64,000 bases of DNA from an uncultured Idiomarina sp. (GCA_946885915.1 CAMPHF010000004.1:192167-256166), one strand, 5' to 3'; shown: positions 25,843 to 35,601, counted from the first letter of the stretch. The notes: generated by a model not told the origin, from the sequence alone. Numbers and translations: made by a program.

Positions 25843-27174
25843 CTAGGGTTTAGCAAAACGTGGTTGGCGCGCGGTAAATATAGCCTGCGCTACACCACGA
25901 CTTAGTAAAAAAACTGACAACGCCAACCACAATCCGTGGTTGGCGTTTTCGTTACTCAAGTCGCTCAAAATAACGCCTAACCAGATCGGAACAAAGCCAA
26001 GTAATGCCGCCGCGAGCATGGTGTTACGCATCGCTTTGGTCCAACTTAAACCAATGAATAAGCCATCGTAGGCATAGCTCCAGTGCGCAAGCAGGGGCAG
26101 AATGATTAGCCAACCTAAATAATGTTCGGCGGTTTGACGAATGCTTGTAATATCCGTTAAAGCAGCGATGATTTGCGCTCCGAATACCGCAAAAATTAGA
26201 CTGTAAGCAAGCGCAAACAGACCTGACCAAATGAGTGTTAATCCAAACCAATAGCGGATTCGGCGCTCCTGGCGTGCGCCCTTAGCGTGCCCGACTAGGG
26301 CTTCTACTGCATAAGCTAAGCCATCTAAACCTAGCGAAATAAGCAGAAGAAACTGCATCAACACCGCATTAGCCGCGACCACTTCGTGGCCAAATCGAGT
26401 GGCGTAACCGGTCATGGTGGCGAGACACAGCTGCAGCACCAAGCTGCGAATAAACACATCTCGATTCATGCCCATTAAGCGCTGCAACAGCGGCAGCTGT
26501 AATTGCCATTGCCAGCGCCAGTTGGCATGGCGCATTAACAGCCAGGCGCCCAGTAAAGCAGTGGCAACCTCTGCCAGTACCGATGCCCAAGCCGCACCCG
26601 CAACTGTTAAATCCAAGCCAATAATAAAAATGAGATCGCCGGCTACGTTTACGGCATTCGTGAAAATAACCAGCAGCATGGCCTGGCGACTGCGTTTAAG
26701 GCCGAGTAATACACCTAGTACTACGAGGTTAAACAATGCGGCGGGGGCTGCCCATAAGCGGATCTCAATATACAAAGCGGCCTGTGCTTTTAACGCGGCC
26801 TCCGGTTGTGTCAACCACCAAGCAAGTTCAAGCAGCAATGGCTTGGCCAACCACAGTAGGAGGCCCAACCCAAGCGCAAACCATGCACCATGTTGGATAA
26901 AAGCCTGTAGTTGTGAATCATCGCGGGCGCCCTGAGCTTGCGCAACCACCCCGGTGGTCGTCATGCGGAGAAATACAGCCAACAGGTAAATAAAGCTGAC
27001 AATCATGGCGCCTAAAGCCACGCCGCTTAAGTAGATGCTCTGCGGTAAATGGCCTATGATGGCGGTATCGACTAGCCCCAGCATGGGGGCGGCTATGTTT
27101 GAGACCACCATCGGTAGGGCAATGGTAAAGACTTGTCGATGGGACTGGGGGCGGAACCCAAGTAGCTTGGTCAT
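25843..27174 (-). CDS. MATE family efflux transporter (DinF-like)
   Basis: A 443-residue inner-membrane protein with about 12 hydrophobic segments in two similar halves, typical of MATE multidrug/Na+ or H+ antiporters. The first segment, VFTIALPMVVSNIAAPMLGL with VDTAIIGHL, is the DinF/NorM signature. In E. coli dinF follows lexA, whereas here it stands alone and I see no LexA box before it. It is convergent with the DUF4397 gene, one base apart. Confidence 0.88.
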   Translation of the reverse strand: MTKLLGFRPQSHRQVFTIALPMVVSNIAAPMLGLVDTAIIGHLPQSIYLSGVALGAMIVSFIYLLAVFLRMTTTGVVAQAQGARDDSQLQAFIQHGAWFALGLGLLLWLAKPLLLELAWWLTQPEAALKAQAALYIEIRLWAAPAALFNLVVLGVLLGLKRSRQAMLLVIFTNAVNVAGDLIFIIGLDLTVAGAAWASVLAEVATALLGAWLLMRHANWRWQWQLQLPLLQRLMGMNRDVFIRSLVLQLCLATMTGYATRFGHEVVAANAVLMQFLLLISLGLDGLAYAVEALVGHAKGARQERRIRYWFGLTLIWSGLFALAYSLIFAVFGAQIIAALTDITSIRQTAEHYLGWLIILPLLAHWSYAYDGLFIGLSWTKAMRNTMLAAALLGFVPIWLGVILSDLSNENANHGLWLALSVFLLSRGVAQAIFTARQPRFAKP

Positions 27175-27207
27175 GGCAATGTAATTTAGAAAACAGAGGA
27201 TAAGCTT

Positions 27208-28320
27208 ATGATGCGTGTATTCGGTAGCGTTGTCACCCGTTGGCGCAAATCACTAGCCAGCAGTATTGGTCTTGGCCTACTGGTTGTTAGTGCGCATGCA
27301 ACTGCGGCACCACCGCAAAGTGTGGTGGTATTGATGTACCATCATGTGAGTGCCGACACCCCGCGCGTCACCTCGGTCACGGCTGAAGAGTTGCGGAGTC
27401 ACTTAAGCTACCTGCGCGATAATGGATTTACTGTAGTAGCGATTGAAGAGGCCGTGGCTGCGTTAAGCGGGGCGGCGGATGCGCCACAACTACCCGACAA
27501 GGCGGTCGTGCTCACTTTCGATGATGGCTGGGATAATAATTACACCCAAGCGGTACCGGTGTTGCGTGAATTTAAAGTGCCTTACACCATATTTGTGAAT
27601 CCCGCCCTGATGGAAAAGCAACCGCATTTATATATGACTTGGGCGCAGCTGCGTGAAATTGATGCCGAGCAAGCCACCATCGCCAATCATTCAAGCTGGC
27701 ACAAGCACATGACTTGGCGAACTGAGGGCGAAACTGAAAATGCCTGGCAACAGCGGGTGATTGAGGATATTGAAACCGCACAAATGGCACTGGAGGAGAA
27801 GCTACAGACTGAGCCGCCGCGACTTTTTGCTTATCCGTTCGGCGAATATAACAATGCCTTACAGCAAATTTTAGCGGATCTAGATTATGTGGCCTTCGGT
27901 CAGCATAGTGGCGCTTGGGGTGAACATACAGAGCTGACCGCTATTCCTCGGTTTCCGGCCGCAGGAAACTATGCCAATTTGAATACATTGAAAACCAAGT
28001 TAAGTAGCCTGGCGTTGCCAATTGAGGCCGTGACTGATGGTGAAATGGTACGCGACAACAATGACACGACGCCAACCTTGCAGGTAAGTTTAAGGTCAAC
28101 TGACGATTTCTATCGTTCCAGCATGACTTGCTTTATTGGTGGTGAAGCGGTTACACCTGAATGGGATGGCAATAGCTTCAGTGTTGCGGCGCCGAGCGCG
28201 ATCCCAATCGGGCGCTCACGTTACAATTGCACGGTGCCGAGTATTAGTGGTGAAGGGCGCTATTATTGGTACTCACATCCTTGGGTGCGGGCCGATACTA
28301 ACGGCCGCTGGCCCGATTAA
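27208..28320 (+). CDS. Polysaccharide deacetylase family protein, exported
   Basis: A 370-residue CE4-type carbohydrate esterase with an N-terminal signal segment (about residues 16-34, ending AHATA). The NodB domain shows VVVLMYHHVS (about 39-48), the metal/catalytic motif LTFDDGWDNNY (about 98-108) and the histidine motif ANHSSWHKHM (about 152-161). The C-terminal 90 residues form a separate Trp/Ser-rich beta domain (ending HPWVRADTNGRWPD). Substrate is probably an N-acetylated surface or cell-wall glycan. It is divergent from the MATE gene. Confidence 0.86.
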   Translation: MMRVFGSVVTRWRKSLASSIGLGLLVVSAHATAAPPQSVVVLMYHHVSADTPRVTSVTAEELRSHLSYLRDNGFTVVAIEEAVAALSGAADAPQLPDKAVVLTFDDGWDNNYTQAVPVLREFKVPYTIFVNPALMEKQPHLYMTWAQLREIDAEQATIANHSSWHKHMTWRTEGETENAWQQRVIEDIETAQMALEEKLQTEPPRLFAYPFGEYNNALQQILADLDYVAFGQHSGAWGEHTELTAIPRFPAAGNYANLNTLKTKLSSLALPIEAVTDGEMVRDNNDTTPTLQVSLRSTDDFYRSSMTCFIGGEAVTPEWDGNSFSVAAPSAIPIGRSRYNCTVPSISGEGRYYWYSHPWVRADTNGRWPD

Positions 28321-28327
28321 AACCAAA

Positions 28328-28963
28328 TTAAGGCTGATAGCGAGCGACCAACCGGGGAAAGTCAGTCAGAATGTGCTGCATGTTCACGGTTGGTATTTCG
28401 CCGAGCTGATGCGAGGCGTTAAAAATAGCATGGCGCTGACCATTAGGGTTCACTAACACGATAGCCGCGCTGTGGTTTACCAAATAATCTTGCTCATCTT
28501 CCCCTGGAATGGAATACATCAGGCCAAGGTCTCGCACAAAGGGGAACAAGTCGACATGGTCGGCGCGCACGCCACTGAAACCCTCACCGAAGTAGTTCGC
28601 ATATTGCGTTAAGCGTGCTAAATCATCCCGTTTTGGATCTACAGAAATCATCCACACGCGAACGGGCGTATCGGTGACTGCTTGCAGTTCGGGCAGCGCT
28701 TCGCGTAGTTGCGCCATGGTAGTGGGGCAAATATCCGGACAAAAGGTATAGCCGGTGAATAGCAAGGTCCATTGGCCGCTCAGCGCGTCGTTATGAATTC
28801 GGGTGTCGCTACGCGTATGCTCAAGCCGGAAGGGCGCTAGCGCTCGAGGTGGCTCATATACCAACGCATGTTCAGCGGCTTTAGGTTGTAGTTGCAGGTA
28901 AGCAAAAATACCGAGCGCTGCGGCGGCTGCGGCCGCCAAGGCGATGAGTAAGGACTGTTTCAT
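28328..28963 (-). CDS. SCO1/SenC family copper chaperone
   Basis: Delivers copper to the CuA site of cytochrome c oxidase and maintains its cysteines. The 211-residue protein has an N-terminal membrane anchor (about 4-22) and a thioredoxin fold with the copper motif TFCPDICPTTMAQL (about 74-87) and the third ligand His in DYLVNHSAAIVLVNP. It is the last gene of the leftward cytochrome oxidase assembly run, 18 bases after ctaB. Confidence 0.93.
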   Translation of the reverse strand: MKQSLLIALAAAAAAALGIFAYLQLQPKAAEHALVYEPPRALAPFRLEHTRSDTRIHNDALSGQWTLLFTGYTFCPDICPTTMAQLREALPELQAVTDTPVRVWMISVDPKRDDLARLTQYANYFGEGFSGVRADHVDLFPFVRDLGLMYSIPGEDEQDYLVNHSAAIVLVNPNGQRHAIFNASHQLGEIPTVNMQHILTDFPRLVARYQP

Positions 28964-28981
28964 AACTAGCGTTCCCTTTGC

Positions 28982-29893
28982 TTACCAAGCAATATAATGA
29001 TCGGCCAACAACACCACAAACAGCAACATGAGATGCCAAATCGAGAACATAAACATGCTGTAAGCGGTGTGCTTGGTGGGCGCAAATTTCAATTTCCAGG
29101 CGTAACCTAAAAACACTGCGTTCAAGACACTGGAACCGAGTAAATAAATCACTCCCGACATCCCAATCAGGTACGGCAGTAAACACACCACCCCAAGCAG
29201 CACGGTGTAAAGTAAAATGCAGGTTTTGGTGAAATCAACGCCATGGGTAACCGGTAGCATCGGAATATTAGCTTTTTCGTAATCCTTGGCCCGGTGCACG
29301 GCCAGCGCCCAGAAGTGCGGTGGTGTCCAGGTGAAAATAATCATGACCAACAATATCGCGTGCGCATGCACATCATTGGTCACCGCGGTCCAGCCGAGCA
29401 GCGGCGGCGCCGCGCCTGCAAGCCCGCCAATCACGATGTTTTGCGGCGTGGCACGCTTTAAATACATGGTGTAAATAAACGCATAACCCACCAATGACGC
29501 GAGGGTTAATAAGGCGGTTAGGGTATTTACAAACAATGCCAATACCACATAGCCAAGCGCGCCTAGCACCGCGGCAAAAGTTAGGACTCGCTTCGGTGAC
29601 AGGGCGCCAGACGGTAGTGGGCGACGCAGGGTCCGTGCCATTTTGGCATCAATATGGCGATCGACTAGATGATTAATTGCCGCGGCGGCACCTGACATCA
29701 TGCCAATGCCAATAAACGCGGGGATCAAGATTTGCCAGCTCACCCACGAGTCGGTGGCCAAACACATACCCACAACCGCGGTAAGCAGTAACAGAGCCAC
29801 TACCCGCGGTTTAGTGAGTTCTAAATAATCGCGCCAACTCGCGCGAGCTTTCTCCAGTGGGGCGGCACCGGCGCTACTCAATTGCTGAGCCAT
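28982..29893 (-). CDS. ctaB: Protoheme IX farnesyltransferase (heme O synthase)
   Basis: Converts heme B to heme O by adding a farnesyl group, the first step to heme A. The 303 residues have about eight membrane segments and the prenyl-diphosphate Asp motifs [19 protein letters not shown] (about 74-92) and [11 protein letters not shown] in the second loop. Next to ctaA, which makes heme A from heme O. Also called cyoE in quinol-oxidase operons; the context here is a cytochrome c oxidase. Confidence 0.95.
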   Translation of the reverse strand: MAQQLSSAGAAPLEKARASWRDYLELTKPRVVALLLLTAVVGMCLATDSWVSWQILIPAFIGIGMMSGAAAAINHLVDRHIDAKMARTLRRPLPSGALSPKRVLTFAAVLGALGYVVLALFVNTLTALLTLASLVGYAFIYTMYLKRATPQNIVIGGLAGAAPPLLGWTAVTNDVHAHAILLVMIIFTWTPPHFWALAVHRAKDYEKANIPMLPVTHGVDFTKTCILLYTVLLGVVCLLPYLIGMSGVIYLLGSSVLNAVFLGYAWKLKFAPTKHTAYSMFMFSIWHLMLLFVVLLADHYIAW

Positions 29894-29933
29894 GTTGTTC
29901 TACCCCCAGTTGTTATTATAGTTATGGGCACGC

Positions 29934-30917
29934 TTATGCTTTACGTGCGATGTTATAGTTCAAGCCTACCATGCTCAGCAGTAGCAAAGCCCCAACAATA
30001 TTATGGGCAACCGCTACACTTAGTGGCAGCATGAAGATGACATTACTTAAGCCTAAGGCTACCTGTATTACTAACATCAGTGCAACAAAATTCAGGCTAC
30101 GTTTCAATAGTCGTGAGCGTGCAGTCAGCCAGCCCTTCAATAACAACCAGCCAACCACGAGAATGGTAATGAGTGCGCCGATTCGATGTGCGACATGCAT
30201 GGTCATGCGATCGTCATAATCATGGGCGCCATATTGATAAGTATCGGCTGCGGGGACTGAAAATGCGCCACCAAAATCAAGCGTATTCGCCCAATCGCCC
30301 TCACACACCGGCAACTCAGTACAGGCTAAAGCGGCGTAATTAGCAGCCACCCAGCCGCCCAAGGCAATTTGGCAGACCACCACGAGTAGCGCAAACTTGG
30401 CCAAACCGCGTAACTTACGCATGCCTTCATCGGTTCCCATTAACTGTTGGCGCTGCAGCCTTAAATGTAACAAGTACAATAGCGATAGTGTGGTAAACCC
30501 GCCGAGCAAATGGCCCATCACAATCACCGGTTGCAGGTTTAAAGTTACCGTCCACATACCGAGCGCAGCCTGAAATATAATCATGGCAAGCAAGAAAAAT
30601 GGCAGTTTTAGCGGTTGTTTCGGCATGTTGTGGCGTGCGCGATAGGCGACAATCGCAATCGCTAATACCAACAAGCCTAACGTACCTGCCGCATAACGGT
30701 GCACCATTTCTGCCCACGCCTTGTGATATTCGTAGGGTGCTTCTGGAAACCGTGCTTGCGCGGTTGCCACTGCTTGCTCTGATTTAGGAATCCCTAAAAA
30801 GCCATAACAGCCTGGCCAATCTGGACAGCCTAAACCGGCATCCGTAAGCCGTGTATAGGCGCCTAATACAATCACAATTACCGCAAAGAATAATGAAAAA
30901 CCGACTAACTTACGCAT
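29934..30917 (-). CDS. ctaA: Heme A synthase (COX15/CtaA)
   Basis: Oxidises the C8 methyl of heme O to form heme A. The 327-residue membrane protein has about eight helices, with the heme-ligand histidines in MVHRYAAGTLGLLVLA, VIMGHLLGGFTTLSLLYLLH, MHVAHRIGALI and AVAHNIVGALLLLS. An N-terminal LTDAGLGCPDWPGCYG carries the conserved Cys pair. It is flanked by ctaB and the small CxxxC protein in one operon. Confidence 0.95.
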   Translation of the reverse strand: MRKLVGFSLFFAVIVIVLGAYTRLTDAGLGCPDWPGCYGFLGIPKSEQAVATAQARFPEAPYEYHKAWAEMVHRYAAGTLGLLVLAIAIVAYRARHNMPKQPLKLPFFLLAMIIFQAALGMWTVTLNLQPVIVMGHLLGGFTTLSLLYLLHLRLQRQQLMGTDEGMRKLRGLAKFALLVVVCQIALGGWVAANYAALACTELPVCEGDWANTLDFGGAFSVPAADTYQYGAHDYDDRMTMHVAHRIGALITILVVGWLLLKGWLTARSRLLKRSLNFVALMLVIQVALGLSNVIFMLPLSVAVAHNIVGALLLLSMVGLNYNIARKA

Positions 30918-30926
30918 GCTGTCGTC

Positions 30927-31472
30927 CTACCCGATCTTTGATAGTTTTAATAGTTTTCTCAGGTCACTTAATAGCGCTTTCGCTTCGGTACGCATGGCTT
31001 CCTCCTCCGGATAGCTTGCGTAATGCAGCATGACATTACCAAGTGGGTCGATAATAAATAGTTGGTCCGCAGGTAAGGTGGTAAGTGCATCGGCAATATC
31101 CACGTTCACCAGCGCCTGAACTAACGGGGTGTTTTCTAAATGTAATGGTAAATCAGCACGGGTAATGACCAGTGGTGTGACGCGGTCAGACTCGCGACCT
31201 AAAGCGGCATCGACTTGATTCAGGGCGTACAGGGCCTGTTGGCAGTTTTGGCTGCAGTCGGCGTTCACTAGATAAACCACCCGCCAGCCCTCAGGTAAGG
31301 CTTGGTTTAGCGTTGCACCTAGCTCTAATGGCGGCACCAGCATAGTGCCTTGATTGGTCACGCCGCCCTGATACCAACGGTTGTCGAGCACTAATTTGGC
31401 AACAATAACCGGAATAATAAACGCAATGATGACAGCGATGAGCGCAGCGCGAGAGCGAAATTGGGAGCTCAT
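30927..31472 (-). CDS. Membrane-anchored CxxxC protein of the oxidase operon, unknown function
   Basis: A 181-residue protein with one N-terminal membrane segment (about 10-28). Its periplasmic part contains VVYLVNADCSQNCQQALYAL (about 66-85): a beta strand leading to a CxxxC motif and a helix, the same layout as the SCO copper site, and later LFIIDPLGNVMLHY, the cis-Pro region of a thioredoxin fold. It looks like a thioredoxin-like protein tied to oxidase assembly; the second CuA-type ligand His of SCO is not clearly present. Small proteins at this place are common in gammaproteobacterial cox loci but uncharacterised. Confidence 0.75.
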   Translation of the reverse strand: MSSQFRSRAALIAVIIAFIIPVIVAKLVLDNRWYQGGVTNQGTMLVPPLELGATLNQALPEGWRVVYLVNADCSQNCQQALYALNQVDAALGRESDRVTPLVITRADLPLHLENTPLVQALVNVDIADALTTLPADQLFIIDPLGNVMLHYASYPEEEAMRTEAKALLSDLRKLLKLSKIG

Positions 31473-31474
31473 GG

Positions 31475-32221
31475 TTACTCCTCTTTTGATGGGGTAGAGG
31501 TCGACTTCTGCCGACTAGCAAATAAAAACACAACGGCTGCGGCAAGCGCAAGTGAAAACCATTGCAACGCATAAGCTTGATGCTTTTCAGGCGCCATCAC
31601 TTGTGGCTTCCAGGCTTGCACCAGTGGTGGTGAAACGCCAGCTAATGGATGCTCAACTAATACCATACCCAGCCAAAATTCTAATTGAAGTTGGTTCGCC
31701 AGCGGCGCAAATTCAAAGTGCTGAATACGTTTCGGCCAGCCGCCTTCTGCATAATTCGCTTCGCCGAGCTGAAAGGCTTGCTGATCAGGAACATACCAGC
31801 GCCCGGTGAGTGTCACGGGGGTGCTAGGTAGCGTCACCTGAGGCAGTTGTTGGCGATCAATAGGCGCTGCTATCCAGCCAAGATTTACCGCTAAAAGTGG
31901 TGTCGATTGAGGCTGGTGCGCGATAGCAATCACGTGATAACCGACTTTACCGTCAAGCACTTGATTGTCGCGCAGGAAATACCGTTCAGGATCAAGCGTT
32001 ACGGTGGCGCTTACTGCCTCAAACCGTTGCGGAAGCTGATTGATTGACAAACTTTCAAGTGGGGTGGGGCGGACTTCAGTGCTAGCGAAATCGGTAAATA
32101 ATGCGCGTTTTTCGTCGGCACGTTCAAGTTGCCAAAGGCCAAGCTTGACCAAGCATAGGATAACGAGCAAAGTGACCAGTGTTGGCCACCAAATAAAATG
32201 AAAAGGCCCCACTTTGATCAT
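31475..32221 (-). CDS. SURF1 family cytochrome oxidase assembly protein
   Basis: SURF1 proteins help insert heme A into subunit I. The 248-residue protein has two membrane segments, one at each end (about 12-28 and 218-236), around a periplasmic domain with the motifs YFLRDNQVLDGKVGYHVIAI, VNLGWIA and TGRWYVP. The N-terminal FHFIWWPTLVTLLVILCLVK with WQLERADEK is diagnostic. It lies 2 bases upstream of the CxxxC gene. Confidence 0.92.
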   Translation of the reverse strand: MIKVGPFHFIWWPTLVTLLVILCLVKLGLWQLERADEKRALFTDFASTEVRPTPLESLSINQLPQRFEAVSATVTLDPERYFLRDNQVLDGKVGYHVIAIAHQPQSTPLLAVNLGWIAAPIDRQQLPQVTLPSTPVTLTGRWYVPDQQAFQLGEANYAEGGWPKRIQHFEFAPLANQLQLEFWLGMVLVEHPLAGVSPPLVQAWKPQVMAPEKHQAYALQWFSLALAAAVVFLFASRQKSTSTPSKEE

Positions 32222-32233
32222 GAGGAATACTGC

Positions 32234-32449
32234 ATGTCGTTGTTTGCTAAAATCATACTGCTTCTACTACTGCTGTTCACGGTTGTGAACTTGTTTAAAG
32301 CCTTATTCGCAATGTTGCGAAATGACCCTGAAAAGCCTTCGATGTCCCATTATTTAGGACGCCGAGTTGCGGCCTCGGTGCTTGCCATTATTATCTTGCT
32401 TATTTTAATGGCGACTGGCGTGATACAGATGAATCCACGGCCTTACTAG
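32234..32449 (+). CDS. Twin transmembrane protein, DUF2909 family
   Basis: A 71-residue protein with two membrane helices (about 3-22 and 44-64) joined by a short basic loop, MLRNDPEKPSMSHYLGRRV. This is the small DUF2909 family found near surf1 and coxC in gammaproteobacterial oxidase loci; its role is unknown but probably concerns oxidase assembly. The frame starts earlier at 32198, but the ATG at 32234 has GAGGAA about eight bases upstream. It is on the opposite strand to its neighbours and divergent from surf1. Confidence 0.8.
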   Translation: MSLFAKIILLLLLLFTVVNLFKALFAMLRNDPEKPSMSHYLGRRVAASVLAIIILLILMATGVIQMNPRPY

Positions 32450-32475
32450 CAATACCTTCCGCACCTACAACAAAG

Positions 32476-32501
32476 AACGGGATGCCCAACGGCATCCCGT
32501 T
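32476..32501. terminator. Hairpin between convergent DUF2909 gene and coxC
   Basis: AACGGGATGCC (32476-32486), loop CAAC, GGCATCCCGTT (32491-32501): an 11-bp perfect stem. T-rich tracts follow on both strands, so it can end both the rightward DUF2909 transcript and the leftward cox transcript. Confidence 0.8.
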
Positions 32502-32506
32502 TGCTC

Positions 32507-33385
32507 TTAGAATACATAGACCAAGAAGAACAAGCACACCCATACCACATCAACAAAGTGCCAATACCAACTTGTGGCTTGGAACGCAAAGTGGTTGTCT
32601 GGGGTGAAATGACCTTTCAAGACTCGCAGGAACATCACAATTAACATGATAGTACCTAAGGTAACGTGCATTCCGTGGAAGCCAGTCAACATATAGAAGG
32701 TATTACCATATACGCCTGAATCTAATTTTAAACCTAGGTCGTTGTAGGCATGCACATACTCGGCACCTTGTAAGTACAAGAAGATACAACCGAGCAGAAT
32801 AGTGATACCGAGCATCACTTTTAGCTGACCGCGCTTGCCCTTTTCAAGACCAACATGGGCAAAATGACAGGTCACCGAAGAGATGATTAAAATAATGGTG
32901 TTATACAACGGTAAACCTTGCCAACCCATAGCTTGAGTTGTGGTACCGCCCGGCGTTTCGGTCAGTGGCCACATGGCACTAAAGTCTGGCCATAACACTT
33001 CATTGGTCATGGCGTTGTTACTCGCGCCGCCTAACCACTCTACCGCAATCACTCGGGCGTAGAAGAGGGCGCCAAAGAACGCAGCAAAGAACATGACTTC
33101 GGAAAAAATGAACCAGCTCATGCCTTGTCGATAAGACGCACTTAATTGACCACTGTATAAGCCACTCATGGACTCATTAATTTGGTCACGGAACCAGCCA
33201 AATAGCATCACCAAAATAACAGCGATACCGGCAAATAAGATATTACTGCCAAAGCCTTCCTGACCTTTGCTCACGTCGATAACGGTGTGACCCGCACCGA
33301 AGGCGATTAAGCCTAAGCCAATTGCGCCAACAATCGGCCACGGGCTCGAAGCTGGCACATAATATTTTTGATGTTGTTCTGCCAT
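32507..33385 (-). CDS. coxC: Cytochrome c oxidase subunit III
   Basis: Structural subunit of the aa3-type oxidase, 292 residues with seven membrane helices. Typical stretches are WFIFSEVMFFAAFFGALFYA (about 91-110), the lipid- and subunit I-contacting FHGMHVTLGTIML and the C-terminal WYWHFVDVVWVCLFFLVYV. It is the last gene of the coxB-coxA-ctaG-coxC operon, 9 bases after ctaG. Confidence 0.96.
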   Translation of the reverse strand: MAEQHQKYYVPASSPWPIVGAIGLGLIAFGAGHTVIDVSKGQEGFGSNILFAGIAVILVMLFGWFRDQINESMSGLYSGQLSASYRQGMSWFIFSEVMFFAAFFGALFYARVIAVEWLGGASNNAMTNEVLWPDFSAMWPLTETPGGTTTQAMGWQGLPLYNTIILIISSVTCHFAHVGLEKGKRGQLKVMLGITILLGCIFLYLQGAEYVHAYNDLGLKLDSGVYGNTFYMLTGFHGMHVTLGTIMLIVMFLRVLKGHFTPDNHFAFQATSWYWHFVDVVWVCLFFLVYVF

Positions 33386-33394
33386 AACTTGTCC

Positions 33395-33979
33395 TTATTC
33401 CGCGTTAGTCATAGTGGCTAACACTTCTGGAGATGCATTGGCTGTCAAATCATACAGCGTGTATGACAGCGTAAAAGTATGAATCGTATCGGGAATGTCT
33501 GGGTCTAAATAAAACTGCATCGGCATGACGGTTTCTTTGCCAGCCATGAGCGGTTGTTGATTGAAACAAAAACATTCCGTTTTATTTAAGTAAGGCGCGG
33601 CTTCACCGGGCGCTACCGAGGGAATCGCTTGGGCCACCATATTCGCGCGCGTGTTGTTGCGCGCGATAAAGTTCACCACCTTGGTTTCGCCCGGGTGAAC
33701 CTGTACTTCTTTCACCTCGGGGTGAAACTCCCAGGGCATACCGCGATTAGTACGCGTCAGAAACTGAACGGTAATCGTGCGCGAGGTATCTACCGCAACC
33801 GTGCTTTGTGCTGCAGCTTCATTCTTGGTGCGCCCGTTAAACCCGGTAATATCGCAAAACACGTCATAAAGTGGCACCAGCGCAAAACCAAAGCCGAACA
33901 TGCAAACTACGGCCAGTAACAGCCGCTTTACAACGCGGCTGTTATTTCCAGCAGAAGCTTGGTTAGGTTGTTGAGTCAT
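33395..33979 (-). CDS. ctaG: Cytochrome c oxidase assembly protein CtaG (Cox11)
   Basis: Copper chaperone for the CuB site of subunit I. The 194-residue protein has one membrane segment (about 21-42) and a periplasmic beta domain with the copper motif KTECFCFNQQPLMAG (CFCF, about 133-136). VPLYDVFCDITGFNGRT after the anchor is also diagnostic. It sits between coxA and coxC, the usual order. Confidence 0.95.
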   Translation of the reverse strand: MTQQPNQASAGNNSRVVKRLLLAVVCMFGFGFALVPLYDVFCDITGFNGRTKNEAAAQSTVAVDTSRTITVQFLTRTNRGMPWEFHPEVKEVQVHPGETKVVNFIARNNTRANMVAQAIPSVAPGEAAPYLNKTECFCFNQQPLMAGKETVMPMQFYLDPDIPDTIHTFTLSYTLYDLTANASPEVLATMTNAE

Positions 33980-34003
33980 GACGGTAACCTCCGTTTGCCA
34001 GCG

Positions 34004-35590
34004 CTATTTAATTTGCGGTGGCGTTTCGAACGTGTGATAAGGCGCGGGTGACGCTACTGTCCACTCCAAACCTTCGGCACCTTCCCAGGGTTTAGCTGGT
34101 GCAGGCGCGCCGCCACGGGCACATTTCACGACGATATAGAGGAATAACAGTTGAGTTAAACCGAACATAAATCCGCCAATACTGACGATTTGGTTAATGT
34201 CGGCAAACTGCAACGAGTAATCCGGAATTCGACGTGGCATACCCGCAAGTCCGGCGAAATGCATTGGGAAGAACAGCACGTTGACCGAAATAATCGATAG
34301 CCAGAAATGCCATTTCGCCAGCGCTTCGTCGTACATGTAACCAGTCCATTTAGGTAACCAGTAATAAGCGGCTGCCATAATCGAGAAGATAGCGCCGGTT
34401 ACCAGTACGTAGTGGAAGTGCGCGACCACGAAGTAGGTGTCATGGTACTGGAAGTCTACTGGGGTAATGGCCAGCATGAGTCCAGAGAAGCCGCCGATGG
34501 TGAACAAGATCACGAAGGCCAGCGCAAATAACATCGGCGTTTCGAAAGTCATCGATCCGCGCCACATGGTGGCTACCCAGTTAAATACTTTCACGCCGGT
34601 GGGTACCGCAATGAGCATGGTGCAGTACATAAAGAACAGTTCAGCGAACACCGGCATACCGGTGGTGAACATATGGTGCGCCCATACTAAGAACGATAGT
34701 CCGGCAATCGCTGCGGTAGCATAAACCATTGAGGCATAACCAAATAATGGCTTACGCGTGAACGCAGGAATAATCGCCGACACGATGCCAAACGACGGTA
34801 AAATCATGATGTACACTTCCGGATGCCCGAAGAACCAGAAGATATGCTGGAACATGACGGGGTCACCACCACCGGCGGCATCAAAGAAGCTGGTACCGAA
34901 GTATTTGTCGGTTAATACCATGGTAACCACACCGGCTAGCACTGGCATAACCGCAATCAGCAAGAATGCAGTGATAAACCAGGTCCAGACGAACAGTGGC
35001 ATTTTCATATAAGTCATGCCAGGCGCGCGCATGTTCATGATGGTCACGATAACGTTAATCGCGCCCATGATGGATGAAATACCCATAATGTGTACCGAGA
35101 ACACAAACAATGCGGTGGAATCGCCACTGTAAGTGGTCGATAGTGGGGCGTAGAACGTCCAACCGAATGCTGGGCCGCCACCTTCCATAAATAGCGAGCC
35201 CAATAAAATGGCAAACGCAAACGGCAGGATCCAGAAACTCCAGTTGTTCATGCGTGGTAACGCCATGTCTGGCGCACCAATCATCATCGGAATCATCCAG
35301 TTAGCAAGCCCAGTAAAGGCTGGCATAACGGCGCCGAACACCATGATGAGACCATGCACTGTGGTCATCTGATTGAAAAAGTGCGGGTCTACTAATTGGA
35401 GTCCGGGTTGGAACAATTCGGCGCGAATGACCATAGCCATTGCACCGCCCGTGAGAAACATTAAAAAACTAAACCACAAATAAAGTGAACCAATGTCTTT
35501 GTGGTTAGTGGTAAACAACCAGCGGGTAATGCCGGCTGGCTTGTGATCATGATGATCGTGTGCGTGTGACGCGTCGACTGCAGTACTCAT
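34004..35590 (-). CDS. coxA: Cytochrome c oxidase subunit I
   Basis: Catalytic subunit of the aa3-type oxidase, 528 residues with 12 helices. The CuB-ligand and cross-linked Tyr region WFFGHPEVYIMILPSFGI (about 250-267), the two CuB histidines in WAHHMFTTGMPV and the heme a3/a histidines in HDTYFVVAHFHYVLV are all present, as is the K-channel and D-channel context. This is an A-type terminal oxidase, showing aerobic respiration with cytochrome c. Confidence 0.97.
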   Translation of the reverse strand: MSTAVDASHAHDHHDHKPAGITRWLFTTNHKDIGSLYLWFSFLMFLTGGAMAMVIRAELFQPGLQLVDPHFFNQMTTVHGLIMVFGAVMPAFTGLANWMIPMMIGAPDMALPRMNNWSFWILPFAFAILLGSLFMEGGGPAFGWTFYAPLSTTYSGDSTALFVFSVHIMGISSIMGAINVIVTIMNMRAPGMTYMKMPLFVWTWFITAFLLIAVMPVLAGVVTMVLTDKYFGTSFFDAAGGGDPVMFQHIFWFFGHPEVYIMILPSFGIVSAIIPAFTRKPLFGYASMVYATAAIAGLSFLVWAHHMFTTGMPVFAELFFMYCTMLIAVPTGVKVFNWVATMWRGSMTFETPMLFALAFVILFTIGGFSGLMLAITPVDFQYHDTYFVVAHFHYVLVTGAIFSIMAAAYYWLPKWTGYMYDEALAKWHFWLSIISVNVLFFPMHFAGLAGMPRRIPDYSLQFADINQIVSIGGFMFGLTQLLFLYIVVKCARGGAPAPAKPWEGAEGLEWTVASPAPYHTFETPPQIK

Positions 35591-35601
35591 CGCCGGCTCC
35601 C

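Noticed and set aside
26414..26935. Plus-strand 173-codon frame inside the MATE gene
   Set aside because: Ser/Ala/Arg-rich antisense shadow of a membrane protein gene.
27175..27207. LexA box before the DinF-like MATE gene
   Set aside because: No CTG-N10-CAG in the short upstream region, so SOS control is not supported.
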